From positions 979,815 to 1,043,814 of the forward strand of contig VXAA01006526.1 of assembly GCA_013399115.1 (NCBI GenBank): DNA of 64,000 bases. The letters are read 5' to 3'. This document shows, piece by piece, positions 55,901 through 63,387 of the stretch. A model generated the notes under the pieces. It made no database searches and had not been told where the DNA came from. It saw only the letters and a list, made by a program, of their open reading frames with translations. The position numbers and the translations under genes were made by a program. Source of the stretch: Anseranas semipalmata. Its lineage: Eukaryota; Chordata; Aves; Anseriformes; Anseranatidae. How positions within the stretch are numbered: position 1 is the stretch's first letter; every line of letters begins with the position of its first letter.

Positions 55901-57459
55901 CATTCCAAAGGTGCTTTTTGTCCTTAAGTTTTGAAATGTGCTGACACATTAAAACATTTCAAAACATTCATAAAAAAACACCAAAACCTTGGAAGTAGGT
56001 AATATCAGACACAGGCATTTATGTGGCTAAGGGATGCAAACTACCATTCTAATTTCAGAGCTTACTTGGACAGAGATTTTCAAAACTGCCTATGTGAGCT
56101 ATCTGCTCATAACGACTGAGATGCTAAGAGGTATGGATAGATCATTTCTGAGGGCCCCACGGAAGTGCCTTGCTATACTGCATTTCTATAAACACTCTGC
56201 CCTGCAAAACTCTACATACAAGAAGTTATATACTTGAGGTAACTGAGTATTTAACACTGGGCTATTAATCTATAAAATTAATGAGTCCCATAGAAACAAT
56301 AAGTGAAATGTGTATTAATTTAGATCTCTTGTATCAAGCTGGATAATCTGCTCGTATTTATTTATTTATTATTATGTTAAAAGCACTTTAGGTGCAGAGA
56401 GAAACATCCTGGTGTACTATGCAGAAGATATCTTCAGAAGCCAGAGGATGTCACAGACTGAGGTGTCCTCCATTGCATTTTGGCACTGCTTGTCAGCAAC
56501 AGCAAATTTTACAGGAGTCCATCCCAGGTTGCTCTAAGCAAAAGCACCAGTCACTGCTAAGGTAACAGTAATGACACTTTCAGATCTTGTCAACACTCAA
56601 ACTGGATTCAAGCATCTTCTTAAAGTCAAGTACAATCTTACTGCCTGGTCTGAGGGACTGGAGTCTCTTGCAGGTCATGCTAATGCACAGCACACCAAGT
56701 CTGAAGGAGAGACACCGCTATAAAAAAGTGAGGCACCAGGCAACATCAGCTTTAATCACCTTCTGATATGTATTCAGCAGTAAAGAAAGAAAACATAGCC
56801 AATTCTGATTCTATGCTATGACTCTTCTGTGTCTTCTGTTAGGATGTTTTAAATGTAAATGGATTGGCACTGTTGTTCACACAAGCATCAGACTGAGTCC
56901 TTTCCCTTCTTACCTGTGTTGCAAACCCAGAATAGCTCTAAAGGTATGAATTAAGTTATTCTAGATAAGTAAAACATGCAGGGTCTTTAGTTTTATTTGA
57001 ATAGCTCTATTTGGAATGCCAGCCCCACTGAAGTCAGAGGTAAAAACCCACTGTTTTCAGTACATAGAGATTTCACTACTAAAGCATTTTTTACATACTG
57101 CCTAGTATTCATAACACAGTTGCTATAGTCTGGTTGAAAATAAATTCCTCTTTCTCGTAAAATATTGTTATATGCAAAACACCAGTCGATACAAAGGCAA
57201 TCTTGCAAGAAAATGAGAAGTGAAAGAAGCAAAAGCAACCCTAGAAAGCATTTTCTGAAATGAATGGATTTGTGCTGTTGGGTCTGTACAAGAACCTCTC
57301 ATCTGTTTTAATAAACATTAAATATTTGTCCGTCTTACCTTCATATAACCAGTCTGCAATTCCATTAAAAATAATTCCTTCTTTTCCCGAAGATGTCAGG
57401 CGCAATGAGCTACTCTTTACATCAGGCTGATAGTAGATGTTATTTTCAAAAATATAAAT
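4839..57459 (-). CDS. DPP10: DPP10, inactive dipeptidyl peptidase 10 (partial, 19 coding exons)
   Basis: DPP10 is a type II membrane glycoprotein of the DPP4 (S9B) family. It has lost peptidase activity and modulates Kv4 A-type potassium channels at the neuronal membrane (family knowledge). Nineteen minus-strand exons join in phase to 605 codons plus stop. Residues 1 to about 350 of this partial product are beta-propeller, including the acidic DWLYEEE motif at 36-42, whose Glu pair binds the substrate amino terminus in DPP4. Residues from about 350 onward are alpha/beta hydrolase, including [18 protein letters not shown] (nucleophile elbow with Gly459 where DPP4 has Ser), HGTAD (Asp535) and DEGH (His567). 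Candidate N-glycosylation sites are NDS, NIS and NYT. The C terminus QEPEEDE is typical of DPP10. DPP6 fits less well: the propeller and the hydrolase stretch [22 protein letters not shown] follow DPP10. The cytoplasmic tail, membrane segment and roughly 190 N-terminal residues lie outside the window. No frameshift or premature stop was seen. Confidence 0.97.
4977..6192 (-). other. DPP10 intron (last), contains a CR1 relic
   Basis: 1.2-kb intron between the last two coding exons. It is locally GC-richer around 5500-5800, where a short plus-strand CR1 3' end lies at about 5608-5695. The DPP10 frame stays open from the upstream exon to 5947. Confidence 0.85.
5608..5695 (+). mobile_element. CR1 retrotransposon 3'-end fragment
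   Basis: Matches the CR1 3' tail pattern: a GGGGGTTGGACCAGGTGACC block, then CTTCCAACCTCAGCCAT, then two degenerate copies of the terminal octamer (GTGACTCT, GCGATTCC). Heavily 5'-truncated and diverged, antisense to DPP10. Confidence 0.8.
6193..6266 (-). CDS. DPP10: DPP10 coding exon 18 in window (residues 536-560)
   Basis: 74 nt encoding [18 protein letters not shown] then VNYTMQ, including a possible N-glycosylation site (NYT). Acceptor GTCTTGCAG, donor GTATGT. The frame stays open into the following intron until about 5947. Confidence 0.96.
6267..7780 (-). other. DPP10 intron, 1.5 kb
   Basis: Moderately GC-rich between about 6380 and 7100. Plus-strand open frames there (such as 133 codons at 6846-7247) have no recognised product. 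No repeat recognised. Confidence 0.8.
7781..7853 (-). CDS. DPP10: DPP10 coding exon 17 in window (residues 512-535), triad Asp
   Basis: 73 nt encoding [19 protein letters not shown] followed by HGTAD. The final Asp (codon 7782-7784) corresponds to the DPP4 catalytic aspartate and is retained. Acceptor TTTACTAG, donor GTAAGT. Confidence 0.96.
7854..7941 (-). other. DPP10 mini-intron, 88 bp
   Basis: GT/AG intron of only 88 bp between exons 16 and 17, close to the practical minimum for vertebrate introns. Its borders are fixed by the reading frame on both sides. Confidence 0.93.
7942..8000 (-). CDS. DPP10: DPP10 coding exon 16 in window (residues 492-511)
   Basis: 59 nt encoding [19 protein letters not shown], with two bases completing an Ala codon. 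Acceptor CTTACACAG, donor GTAAGT. It is only 88 bp upstream of the next exon. Confidence 0.95.
8001..8618 (-). other. DPP10 intron with A17 tract
   Basis: 618-bp intron. It carries a plus-strand run of 17 A at 8144-8160 and otherwise nothing recognised. Confidence 0.85.
8144..8160. repeat. Poly(A) tract, 17 bp
   Basis: Uninterrupted A run on the plus strand, within an intron. Confidence 0.9.
8619..8718 (-). CDS. DPP10: DPP10 coding exon 15 in window (residues 459-491), degenerate nucleophile elbow
   Basis: 100 nt encoding [20 protein letters not shown] then [13 protein letters not shown]. Its first codon, GGA (8716-8718), sits at the position of the DPP4 catalytic serine, so the motif is G-K-G-Y-G instead of G-W-S-Y-G. 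This is the hallmark of the enzymatically dead DPP10 branch. The acceptor CATCGTTAG has a weak pyrimidine tract; the donor is GTGAGT. Confidence 0.96.
8719..12500 (-). other. DPP10 intron, 3.8 kb
   Basis: AT-rich with short A and T homopolymers (for example at about 10732-10744) and an AACC/AAAC-rich stretch near 9024-9048. No gene or identifiable transposon. Confidence 0.8.
12501..12555 (-). CDS. DPP10: DPP10 coding exon 14 in window (residues 440-458)
   Basis: 55 nt encoding [18 protein letters not shown]. It ends immediately before the codon that would be the catalytic serine in active relatives. Acceptor TTCTTGCAG, donor GTAATG. Confidence 0.95.
12556..14134 (-). other. DPP10 intron, 1.6 kb
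   Basis: Contains an imperfect 18-bp direct repeat (CCTTGATATTAGCCYATT) at 13505-13522 and 13530-13547. Plus-strand open frames around 13278-13593 show no recognised product. Confidence 0.8.
13505..13547. repeat. Short direct repeat, 18-bp units at 25-bp spacing
   Basis: CCTTGATATTAGCCTATT and CCTTGATATTAGCCCATT differ by one base; a small local duplication. Confidence 0.8.
14135..14329 (-). CDS. DPP10: DPP10 coding exon 13 in window (residues 375-439)
   Basis: 195 nt, the longest exon here. It encodes [20 protein letters not shown], then [19 protein letters not shown] and [13 protein letters not shown]. The DGRGSGFQG loop is conserved across the DPP family. Acceptor TATTTGCAG, donor GTACGT. 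It follows a 9.5-kb intron. Phase 2/2. Confidence 0.97.
14941..14961. repeat. Poly(A) tract, 21 bp
   Basis: Uninterrupted A run on the plus strand within the 9.5-kb intron; no retrocopy body was recognised next to it. Confidence 0.9.
16288..16310. repeat. Poly(A) tract, 23 bp
   Basis: Longest homopolymer in the window, plus-strand A run in the 9.5-kb intron. Confidence 0.9.
17295..17499 (-). CDS. Candidate alternative last exon of DPP10
   Basis: Exon-like on the DPP10 strand. A good acceptor (CCCCTTTTTACAG) is followed by one base plus 67 open codons and TAG at 17295-17297. Exon 12 leaves AT, so the join reads ATA then [15 protein letters not shown], in frame. The tail ends VVTVEDTN. Use would truncate the protein before the nucleophile region. 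No near poly(A) hexamer was seen; the closest minus-strand AATAAA I noticed is about 800 nt downstream, near 16492. It may be chance or a decayed retrocopy. Confidence 0.25.
23819..23888 (-). CDS. DPP10: DPP10 coding exon 12 in window (residues 352-374)
   Basis: 70 nt encoding [20 protein letters not shown] then LI, the start of the alpha/beta-hydrolase domain. The acceptor used is CTTAAAAG. A later TTTACAG would lose four conserved residues and break the frame. It leaves AT before a GTAAGT donor. Confidence 0.94.
23889..23996 (-). other. DPP10 mini-intron, 108 bp
   Basis: Short GT/AG intron between exons 11 and 12, donor GTAAAT, acceptor CTTAAAAG. Borders are forced by the frame E-L-P-L-Q across the junction. 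Confidence 0.92.
23997..24095 (-). CDS. DPP10: DPP10 coding exon 11 in window (residues 319-351)
   Basis: 99 nt encoding [19 protein letters not shown] followed by [13 protein letters not shown]. It covers the end of the propeller and the approach to the hydrolase domain. Acceptor GTTTTCTACAG, donor G then GTAAAT. It is separated from the next exon by a 108-bp intron. Phase 1/1. Confidence 0.95.
24096..26191 (-). other. DPP10 intron, 2.1 kb
   Basis: AT-rich. A T-run followed by an AT dinucleotide repeat lies at about 24237-24265. Nothing else recognised. Confidence 0.85.
26192..26239 (-). CDS. DPP10: DPP10 coding exon 10 in window, 48-nt exon (residues 303-318)
   Basis: 48 nt encoding [15 protein letters not shown], with two leading bases completing a Gly codon and one trailing base beginning a Lys codon. 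Acceptor CAAAACAG, donor GTGAGT. Symmetric (phase 1/1). Confidence 0.95.
28877..29010. repeat. Simple-repeat pair (AAAC)n and (TTTG)n in inverted orientation
   Basis: A CAAA-type tract at about 28877-28900 and a TTTG tract at 28974-29010 are reverse complements over roughly 15 bases, separated by about 75 bp. They could pair as a hairpin in RNA. Confidence 0.7.
29463..29560. repeat. Degenerate (ACAT)/(GATA)/(CA) microsatellite
   Basis: Alternating runs of ACACAT, ATACATACAT, TAGATAGATA and CACACACA form a compound, imperfect microsatellite inside the intron. Confidence 0.7.
29971..30092 (-). CDS. DPP10: DPP10 coding exon 9 in window (residues 262-302)
   Basis: 122 nt encoding [20 protein letters not shown] then [20 protein letters not shown]. 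It has four cysteines, consistent with the disulfide-bonded region of DPP4-family propellers. The acceptor is a long T tract ending CCCAG; the donor is GTAGGT. Confidence 0.96.
30093..30833 (-). other. DPP10 intron, 0.7 kb
   Basis: Rich in T-runs near 30580-30650; no other element recognised. Confidence 0.85.
30834..30881 (-). CDS. DPP10: DPP10 coding exon 8 in window, 48-nt exon (residues 246-261)
   Basis: 48 nt encoding [15 protein letters not shown], flanked by acceptor GATGCAG and donor GTAAGA. The first base completes an Ile codon begun in the previous exon and the last two bases start a Ser codon. The exon is symmetric and small. It was found by looking for the expected sequence between its neighbours. 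Confidence 0.94.
30882..32297 (-). other. DPP10 intron, 1.4 kb
   Basis: Slightly GC-richer around 31340-31540. The open frames there on both strands show no recognised domain. No repeat recognised. Confidence 0.8.
32298..32389 (-). CDS. DPP10: DPP10 coding exon 7 in window (residues 216-245)
   Basis: 92 nt encoding [20 protein letters not shown] then [10 protein letters not shown]. It leaves two bases (AT) of an Ile codon before a GTAAGT donor. The acceptor reads TCTCTAG. It matches the DPP10 propeller closely. Confidence 0.96.
32390..36663 (-). other. DPP10 intron, 4.3 kb
   Basis: AT-rich; contains a CR1-like 3'-end relic near 33530-33581. Otherwise nothing recognised. Confidence 0.85.
33530..33581 (+). 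mobile_element. Old CR1 3'-end relic
   Basis: The sequence GGTCTAATGGTGCTTTCTGG, followed by CCTTACGCTCTGTGAATCTG, resembles the ends of older CR1 subfamilies (GATC-TAATGG-CC-TTCTGGCCTTA-ACTCTRTGAATCT). Only about 50 bp remain. Confidence 0.55.
36664..36771 (-). CDS. DPP10: DPP10 coding exon 6 in window (residues 180-215)
   Basis: 108 nt, phase 0/0, encoding [20 protein letters not shown] followed by [16 protein letters not shown], a conserved propeller blade. Acceptor TATTTATAG, donor GTAAGT. The exon is symmetric, so it could be skipped in frame. Confidence 0.96.
36772..38050 (-). other. DPP10 intron, 1.3 kb
   Basis: Contains a short (AAAAC)n tract at about 37558-37586; otherwise AT-rich with nothing recognised. 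Confidence 0.85.
38051..38089 (-). CDS. DPP10: DPP10 coding exon 5 in window, 39-nt microexon (residues 167-179)
   Basis: Only 13 codons ([13 protein letters not shown]), bounded by acceptor TCTCTTACAG and donor GTATGG. It is too short for ordinary ORF detection, but its phase 0/0 and sequence fit exactly between its neighbours. Because it is a multiple of three in phase 0, skipping it would keep the frame. Confidence 0.93.
38090..40206 (-). other. DPP10 intron, 2.1 kb
   Basis: AT-rich with short A-runs (about 38790-38803) and T-runs (38172-38184). No gene or transposon recognised. Confidence 0.85.
40207..40330 (-). CDS. DPP10: DPP10 coding exon 4 in window (residues 125-166)
   Basis: 124 nt encoding [20 protein letters not shown] followed by [13 protein letters not shown] and TTTGACSR. 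It includes a possible N-glycosylation site (NIS) and two cysteines expected in propeller disulfides. The donor reads AGG then GTAAGT; placing the junction after AGG gives phase 0 into the next exon. Confidence 0.96.
44722..45123 (+). CDS. Unidentified GC-rich 133-codon ORF inside a DPP10 intron
   Basis: I do not recognise a family. The frame opens with [20 protein letters not shown] and is rich in Pro, Ser and Gln. It contains FCPMCRTC near the end and stops with TGA at 45121-45123. An AATAAA lies 19 bp later at 45142-45147. The block is clearly GC-richer than its AT-rich surroundings and begins and ends sharply, which suggests insertion (retrocopy or unknown repeat) rather than ordinary intron. 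It is antisense to DPP10. No intron, promoter or second exon is visible. High GC alone lengthens chance ORFs. Confidence 0.2.
   Translation: MGGAFLAPPAMAARGHHPSQVNKPCSPISSQPQTPTTTISVAEIISQLSPTPLEPRSGGGDVVPCQVRDRAISPSLLATLLQQPSRGDHQHVLSSPGQPQQKSPVDGCAGSRDPAPAAQVLFCPMCRTCISSH
46683..47083 (+). mobile_element. CR1 retrotransposon, 5'-truncated (about 400 bp)
   Basis: Encodes the C-terminal end of CR1 ORF2 in frame ([61 protein letters not shown]; stop at 46995-46997). The CR1 3' UTR follows, with GGTTGGACTAGGTGATCTTG, CTTCCAACCTGAACG and the terminal repeat GATTCTGTGATTCTGTG at 47067-47083. Opposite orientation to DPP10. The frame is intact in the retained part, so it is not very old. Confidence 0.93.
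49692..49789 (-). CDS. DPP10: DPP10 coding exon 3 in window (residues 93-124)
   Basis: 98 nt encoding [17 protein letters not shown] then [14 protein letters not shown]. The acceptor is TTTCAAAG just before GCAGGT. A second AG four bases downstream would break the frame with the preceding exon, so the upstream AG was chosen. It leaves two bases (AG) before a GTATTT donor. Confidence 0.95.
49790..53350 (-). other. DPP10 intron, 3.6 kb
   Basis: A16 at 49902-49917 and T15 at 52866-52880. A relatively GC-rich portion at about 51190-51790 holds overlapping short ORFs on both strands with no recognised product. Confidence 0.85.
53351..53505 (-). CDS. DPP10: DPP10 coding exon 2 in window (residues 41-92)
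   Basis: 155 nt, acceptor TTTTTGCAG, donor GTAGGA. It finishes the EEE motif and encodes [15 protein letters not shown] and [12 protein letters not shown], a strongly conserved propeller blade. It contains a possible N-glycosylation site (NDS). It ends in phase 0 after the sequence KQYPYPK. Confidence 0.96.
53506..57338 (-). other. DPP10 intron, 3.8 kb
   Basis: Contains a CR1-like relic near 55491-55543 and an unrecognised 135-codon plus-strand frame at 54358-54765. Otherwise AT-rich. Confidence 0.85.
55491..55543 (+). mobile_element. Possible degenerate CR1 3' end
   Basis: GCATCTGGTAACCTTCTGTG, followed by GTCCCTTCCAGTCTGAATTA and degenerate CTCATATCC, aligns by eye with the CR1 terminal segment (GATGACCTTCTGAGGTCCCT, then TCCA-CCTGAATTATTCT). 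Short and diverged. Confidence 0.4.
57339..57459 (-). CDS. DPP10: DPP10 coding exon 1 in window (partial-product residues 1-40)
   Basis: 121 nt, entering in phase 0 after an acceptor ending TCATCCAG and leaving one base (G) before a GTAAGA donor. It encodes propeller sequence beginning [13 protein letters not shown] and ending NGIADWLYE. It carries the first part of the conserved DWxYEEE motif; the second Glu codon is split by the following intron. It is the most upstream DPP10 exon I can find here. Confidence 0.95.
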
Positions 57460-58647
57460 CTGGATGAGGTAAGGGCGATGGAGAGAAAAAAGAACATTTT
57501 GGTAGATATAAATGAATGTTCAGCAAGCAATACACAATTTCCTCAGGCTCAGAACAGTCTACAGAATAATTCATCATGAGTTTACTCTGACACTTGCTTC
57601 GTATTTCCTTTTATTATCAATTTGGACAAACCAAGCAAACTTTTAATACTTCTGCCAGGCCGAATTCTTCCTTTGAAATTGTTTTCCCAGTTGAAATATT
57701 TTTATTAACTTTAAGAAACATTATTACATTCCTCAGAATCAACAGGAGGCAAGTTGTATAACAGTTGCATAGATAAAGAAATTTTCCATTAATTCCACTT
57801 TATCTAATAAAGTTTTCTGTCTTTCTAGCCATGAAATTAGACACGGTTCTGCAAGTACATACTGCACAGTACATGCAATAAATGTTAAGTTGCACCATAT
57901 CATGGTGTGGAAACTTACTGAAAAAATCAAAAATAAATTGCACACTGCTGTTAACTTCTCTCAGCTTGCTGACACTACTTCTGACTGTGATATACAGATG
58001 TTTTACCTCGAGCGTGCTACAAAAATGCCCTTTACTTTCAACTGCAGGCTCCTCCTCCTTTTCCTGCAAGTGACAGAATATACATTCTTTCCTCACACAC
58101 TGCTATTTTTTGGTCTTGTCTCTTCTTTCCCTACTAACTTGGGTTTCAAGTTCACTCATTTTTTTGAGATTAAGCTCCAAGCTCCATCACAAAGTGCAAT
58201 AAGAGAAAGAATAAAAGACTAGGAAGGAGCATAGGTATGACAAAAAGGGTAGGGGATGCTGCAGTGATGATAAGGATGGTTTATTACACGGTAATTCTTG
58301 CCCATTCAGATGTATAGCACGTTGCGCTGTATCACCACCTTTCTCCCATCTGCCAGGAGACCTTCAAGAACTCCACTGAAACACACTTTAGGTATTTGTT
58401 GCCACAAATTTCTTCATTAGCGCTATCTTGCCCAGGTGAGGTTAATAAAAAACAAACATCTGATATATTAATAAGCTAAAAAGTACAGGCGGGTATAAAA
58501 TCAGAACCACAGCTACTAGAATTTCCTGTAATAATAATTCTTCCTCCTTTTTGTCTGTAGTCCTGGATTCCCCAGTTTCCTGAGTTGCCAATGCCTGTGA
58601 CTAGATTCTTCTTTCAGCCATAATCATCTCAGGGTTGCAGGGTTGGC

Positions 58648-58710
58648 TTTTTTTTTTGTTTGTTTTGTTTTGTTTTGTTTTGTTTGGTTGGTTGGTTGGT
58701 TTTTTTTTTT
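58648..58710. repeat. (TTTTG)n/(TTGG)n simple repeat
   Basis: T-run, five TTTTG-like units, four GGTT units and a final T11 in direct succession over 63 bp. Confidence 0.85.
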
Positions 58711-61700
58711 GGAATTACTGTGAAATTACTACGGCCACACATGTGCTTGCACAGCTTAACAGTGGAACCAACCTAATAGCAATATTATCCATCAAAACTG
58801 ATTCACACTAAGAAAATGCAGCTAGCAGCACAAGAGAAGCAACACAGAGTACAAAATTGTTGTACTATGATTTCATCAACGAACGCTGACATATGGAGTC
58901 TCAGGGACAGCTAATATGAAGTAAATATATTTACACCAAAGAACATTTTAAAAGCCTAGTCATTTATTATTCTCTCATACTTCAATGATAAATGACTTAT
59001 GGGAAAATACTAACCAGAGAGCTAAGTATTATTATTGCTATTACTGCTGTTCTCTCCTCTTCTAAATTACCATCCGAAATACATTTCCCCAAGTCCCCAA
59101 ACTAATGGCATTTTGTGATATTTAACAGTAGCCACTTCATGATTTGCACTGCATAAAGCCATAAAGCTGAGTTTTTTCATCCCATGAGAAATGCAACGAT
59201 TTTCAGCATTCCTGTGAATCAAGGGTGACTTGAGACAACGTTAGTTTTGGTCAGAAATTCAAAACTCTGCATTAAGTTCAAAACTGAAGTAAAAAGAGTT
59301 GATCCAGTTTGAACAATCTAAAATGTACTGGCCAGGAGTTGCATTTATTATTTAATAAATAATATTTGATACAGTTGAGAATTTATGGAAAGCTGACATA
59401 TGATCTAGTATTAATACCAAGAGAAAACAAGGATTAGAGAGCTCTGGAGATATCAGACTTCTGAAATAACATTAGAAATAATAATATTAACAAATACTTC
59501 TTGTCAATGTATATTTCCACAGTAATTTTTTTTTCCTAAGATAAAAGGAACAAATACAAGTAATAAGCTTGTACGATAATTGCTTAACCAGACAAAATAA
59601 AATAATGTAGCCAAGCACTTGCTATTTAACTGAACTAAAAATACTAGCATCAGACTAAATTACAGATAGTGTGAGCAATGGAAACCACTATATTGCCAGT
59701 GCTTAGTAAGAAGTGATTTCTTACAGTTGACAATCTCTTCTTATGTAAACAACTGCTTTCAGAAGATCACAGAAAAGCTGACTTGATCAAATGATTCTAT
59801 TGTATTTCAGCTTCTTTAACTAACAAACTCAATCTAACCAATTTTTGAAGATCAGAAGTATCATTTTTGCTTCTCTCCCTCCTTTTCAGGCCATTTGTAT
59901 TTTTAACAGTGAACATACCTGTAGTGTATAGTCTCTGCAATGAAAAACTTTCATTTAAAGTCATTGTCAGTCAAGTCCAGGATTAAGAACTACTTGTTTT
60001 ATGACTGAACCATGAAAAGGTCTTTAATCCTGTTATTGCTGGTTAGCAGGCATTGCTAATTCCATTTGACACATTTCAGATAAGTAAATATCTCAGAAGA
60101 AATACTCACTGCTGTGCCGCTGATTGCCAGCTTCCTCGGCTTTATTTCCCACTCATTTCGTAAAGCAACTCTTTCTCCATCCTCAACCAATTCTCAGCCA
60201 CTCTCTGAACATCCTCCCCAGTCCTCTTAGTCTACACTGTCATCTGAAGTTTCCCATCTCTCCTCATCACTCGTAGCACATGTTCTGTCAACTTTGAAAG
60301 CTACCCCAAAGAACATTCTTTTTCTTAAACATATGGATCAGAACATTTTAAAGTTCTTTAGATTCTTCAAAGACACCCAGCAGCTCTCTTCCTAGCAATC
60401 CTCATGCTCACAGCTTACTTGCATTTTACATTAAAAATGATAAATTTATGTTCTCTTGCAAAACATTTTATGAAATACAACCTCCAAATAACTAAACCTC
60501 ATGTAAATCCGTATCAATGATTTAGGGTTGGCACACTGGCAAGTATCATTCTGCACTGCCTGCAGCATTTTGAAAGATCAATATCCCCATGCTTGAGGCT
60601 GTAAAAACATCACAGAAAGACTCACCATTATGGTTAGTCATTCAATCTCATCTGTGATTTGAATATTTGTTATATTTCAGGAGGTGCCATTTTCCACTTA
60701 AAGCCAAAAAACCTGCTATTTGTAATGGCAGAAATGGCTTCATGCGCATTGCCTACAGAAGTGCTAACTAACCCCTGAAGTCAGGCCTGCATTGCTCTCC
60801 ATTCCTGACCATGTCAAAGTACTCATCTATAATTATTTACCTCCTTCACCTCTCGGAAATAAGGACTTGGAGTTAAATTGTTGATGTGTGCTAGTGCAGC
60901 AAAACAGGCAGTGGAGTTGTAATAGGAGTGACAACATGAGAGTGAAGGCTACTAGCAGTGGCCTGAGAGGCTCTTTGCTTTGCTGTCTGCAAATCCAAGC
61001 TGTGGATTCATTAAGCAGAAGTATTTAAAGAGACTTTGTGTAGCCATGAAAACCAATCCCCCATTTTACATTACTTCCATAGCAATGCAGCCAACTAAGA
61101 CACTTCTAAAACGCACGCCCATTGGGAATTATTTTTGTACGGTAATTGCCGGTATATTTATTCCCAGTTTATATGGTATGTCATATATAACCCTAGAAAC
61201 ACTGAAATTGTAATGTATCATCGCTTGAAATTATTTTTGTTCACAAGATGTGAACAGATCTTGCTTGCTTTGAACACCCAACTCTGACCAGCAAACAAGC
61301 ATCTTGGCTTTGTGTCCCTCTGAAATAGCCACAACTAGAAAAAGCAAGTGCATGACAGCTATGGCTTTACCAGGCCACTGATTTTGCTTTATGTGGATTA
61401 TCGTGAGTACAGCAACTAAGAGTAGAAATGGAAATATTCCTCAGCTGAAATGTGCAAAGAGGAAGTCTTTAAACATCATGGTCAAACTCTCCCCTCCTCC
61501 TAAAACACCTAAGTTTCTTTTTTTCAGTTCATACATTTTAGCCTTCTTTCTCAATTTAAACATCACCACCAATACTTTCTGGTGAAAACAGTATCCGCAG
61601 AAAACTCCTTACAGCTCTACTTTATGTTGCATTAGAATATATTTTCAAGCTTTTCTTTCAAAACACAAAGACTAAGTGTAAATTTTTATTTTTTAGTAGG

Positions 61701-62031
61701 CAGCTGTGGCTGCTGATTAGCTGTTGTATGGCAATGCACAGAAGCTTGAATTTATGAGCCATTTTCCCCAAGTTTAGTTGTTAAAATTGAGTGAAAGGGA
61801 GAGCAAGTAGCTGGGAAAGAACTGAGACTATTACTTTTCCTACAACAGAGACGTAAACTTTCAAATACTGCAAGGTACATAGCAAATCACAATGTTGGGA
61901 TAACACTTACTGATCAAAACAAACAAAAATTATTCTTGGACCAGAAGCTTGCAAATACACATGCCTAAAATCCTGACTCCACGAAGTAAAACTAAACATG
62001 TGCCCAAAGGCTTCCAGGGTGGGGACTTCAA

Positions 62032-63345
62032 CATAGAATCATAGAATGGCCTGGGTTGAAAAGGACCTTAAAGATCGTCTAGTTTCAACCCCCCTGCTCT
62101 GGGCAGGGTTGCCAACCACTAGAGCAGGCTGCCCAGCTCCACATCCAGTCTGGCCTTGAATGCCTCCAGGGATGGGGCAGCCACAACCTCTCTGGGCAAC
62201 CTGTTCCAGTGCCTCACCACCCTCTGAGTGAAAAACTTCCTCCTAATATCCAACCTAAATCTCCCCTGTCGTAGTTTGAAACCATTCCCCCTTGTCCTAT
62301 CACTATCAACAAGTGTAAACAGGCATTCCCCCTCCTGTTTATACGCTCCCTTCGGGTACTGGAAGGCCGCAATGAGGTCTCCCCGGAGCCTTCTCTTCTC
62401 CAAGCTAAACAAGCCCAGTTCCCTCAACCTTTCTTCATAGGAGAGGTGTTCCAGCCCTCTGATCATCTTAGTGGCCCTCCTCTGGACCCGTTCCAAGAGC
62501 TCCACATCCTTCTTGTGCTGGGGGCCCCAGGCCTGCACGCAGTATTCCAGGTGGGGTCTCACCAGAGCAGAGTAGAGGGGGACAATCACCTCCCTCTCCC
62601 TGCTGGCCACCCCTCTTTTAATGCAGCCCAGGACATAGTTGGCCTTCCGAGCCGCAAGCGCGCACTGCCGGCTCATGTCCAGCTTCTCATCCAGCAGGAC
62701 CCCCAAGTCCTTCTCCGCAGGGCTGCTCTCGAGTTCTTCTTCTCCCAGTCTGTATAAGTACCTGGGATTGCCCCAGCCCAAGTGCATCACCTTGCACTTG
62801 GCCTTGTTGAACCTCATGAGGTTCTCTTGGGCCCACTTCTCCAGCCTGTCCAGGTCCCTCTGGATGGCATCCCTTCCCTCTATGGTATCAACTGCACCGC
62901 TCAGCTTGGTGTCATCCGCAAACTTGCTGAGGGTGCACTCGATTCTGTCGTCTATGTCGTTGATAAAGATGTTGAAGAGCACCGGTCCCAAGACCGACCC
63001 CTGAGGGACACCGCTTGTGACCGGGCTCCACCCAGACATAGAACCATTGACGACAACCCTTTGGCTGCGACCAGCCAACCAATTCCTAATCCACCTAACA
63101 GTCCATCCTTCAAATCCATACCTCACCAATTTAGAGAGAAGAATGTGGTGAGGGACCATGTCAAAGGCTTTGCTCAAGTCGAGGTAGATGACGTCTGTCG
63201 CCATTCCTTTGTCCACCGATGCCGTCACTCCATCATAGAAGGCCACAAGATTGGTTAGGCAAGATCTGCCTCTGGTGAAGCCGTGCTGGCTGTCCCGGAT
63301 CACCTCTTTATCCCGTACATGCCTTAGCATGTCTTCCAGACAACG
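62032..63345 (-). mobile_element. CR1 retrotransposon, 5'-truncated (about 1.3 kb)
   Basis: The minus-strand element ends at the left with two copies of the CR1 terminal octamer (CATAGAAT CATAGAAT on the plus strand, from about 62032). The 3' UTR (62048 to about 62118) follows, then ORF2. Similarity to CR1 ORF2 starts about residue 16 of the open frame (LEDMLRHV), so the 5' break is near 63345. It lies in the same orientation as DPP10. The endonuclease domain and 5' UTR are missing, so it cannot move on its own. Confidence 0.95.
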
Positions 63346-63387
63346 TACTTGTACATGGTGTTTTGGGCAATGTCCCAAACAAAACAC
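62119..63387 (-). CDS. CR1 ORF2 reverse transcriptase, C-terminal part, uninterrupted
   Basis: 422 open codons. From about residue 16, it matches the CR1 non-LTR retrotransposon polymerase. RT landmarks: [29 protein letters not shown] (motif with catalytic Asp), [20 protein letters not shown], and [11 protein letters not shown] (the F-A-D-D catalytic box). A C-terminal region with [14 protein letters not shown] and [20 protein letters not shown] follows. The stop is at 62119-62121. The first about 15 residues (from the ATG at 63387) are probably flanking DNA read in frame, so that ATG is not a genuine start. The intact frame indicates a fairly recent insertion. The RT would normally act on CR1 RNA, but this copy lacks the endonuclease. 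Confidence 0.93.
   Translation of the reverse strand: MFCLGHCPKHHVQVRCLEDMLRHVRDKEVIRDSQHGFTRGRSCLTNLVAFYDGVTASVDKGMATDVIYLDLSKAFDMVPHHILLSKLVRYGFEGWTVRWIRNWLAGRSQRVVVNGSMSGWSPVTSGVPQGSVLGPVLFNIFINDIDDRIECTLSKFADDTKLSGAVDTIEGRDAIQRDLDRLEKWAQENLMRFNKAKCKVMHLGWGNPRYLYRLGEEELESSPAEKDLGVLLDEKLDMSRQCALAARKANYVLGCIKRGVASREREVIVPLYSALVRPHLEYCVQAWGPQHKKDVELLERVQRRATKMIRGLEHLSYEERLRELGLFSLEKRRLRGDLIAAFQYPKGAYKQEGECLFTLVDSDRTRGNGFKLRQGRFRLDIRRKFFTQRVVRHWNRLPREVVAAPSLEAFKARLDVELGSLL

Noticed and set aside
57460..62031. Search for the preceding DPP10 propeller exon
   Set aside because: No segment with the expected WGVQGQQL-type ending plus GT donor was found, so upstream exons are taken to be outside the window.
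62228..63258. Several plus-strand open frames of 70-158 codons
   Set aside because: They lie antisense to the CR1 reverse transcriptase and arise from its composition.
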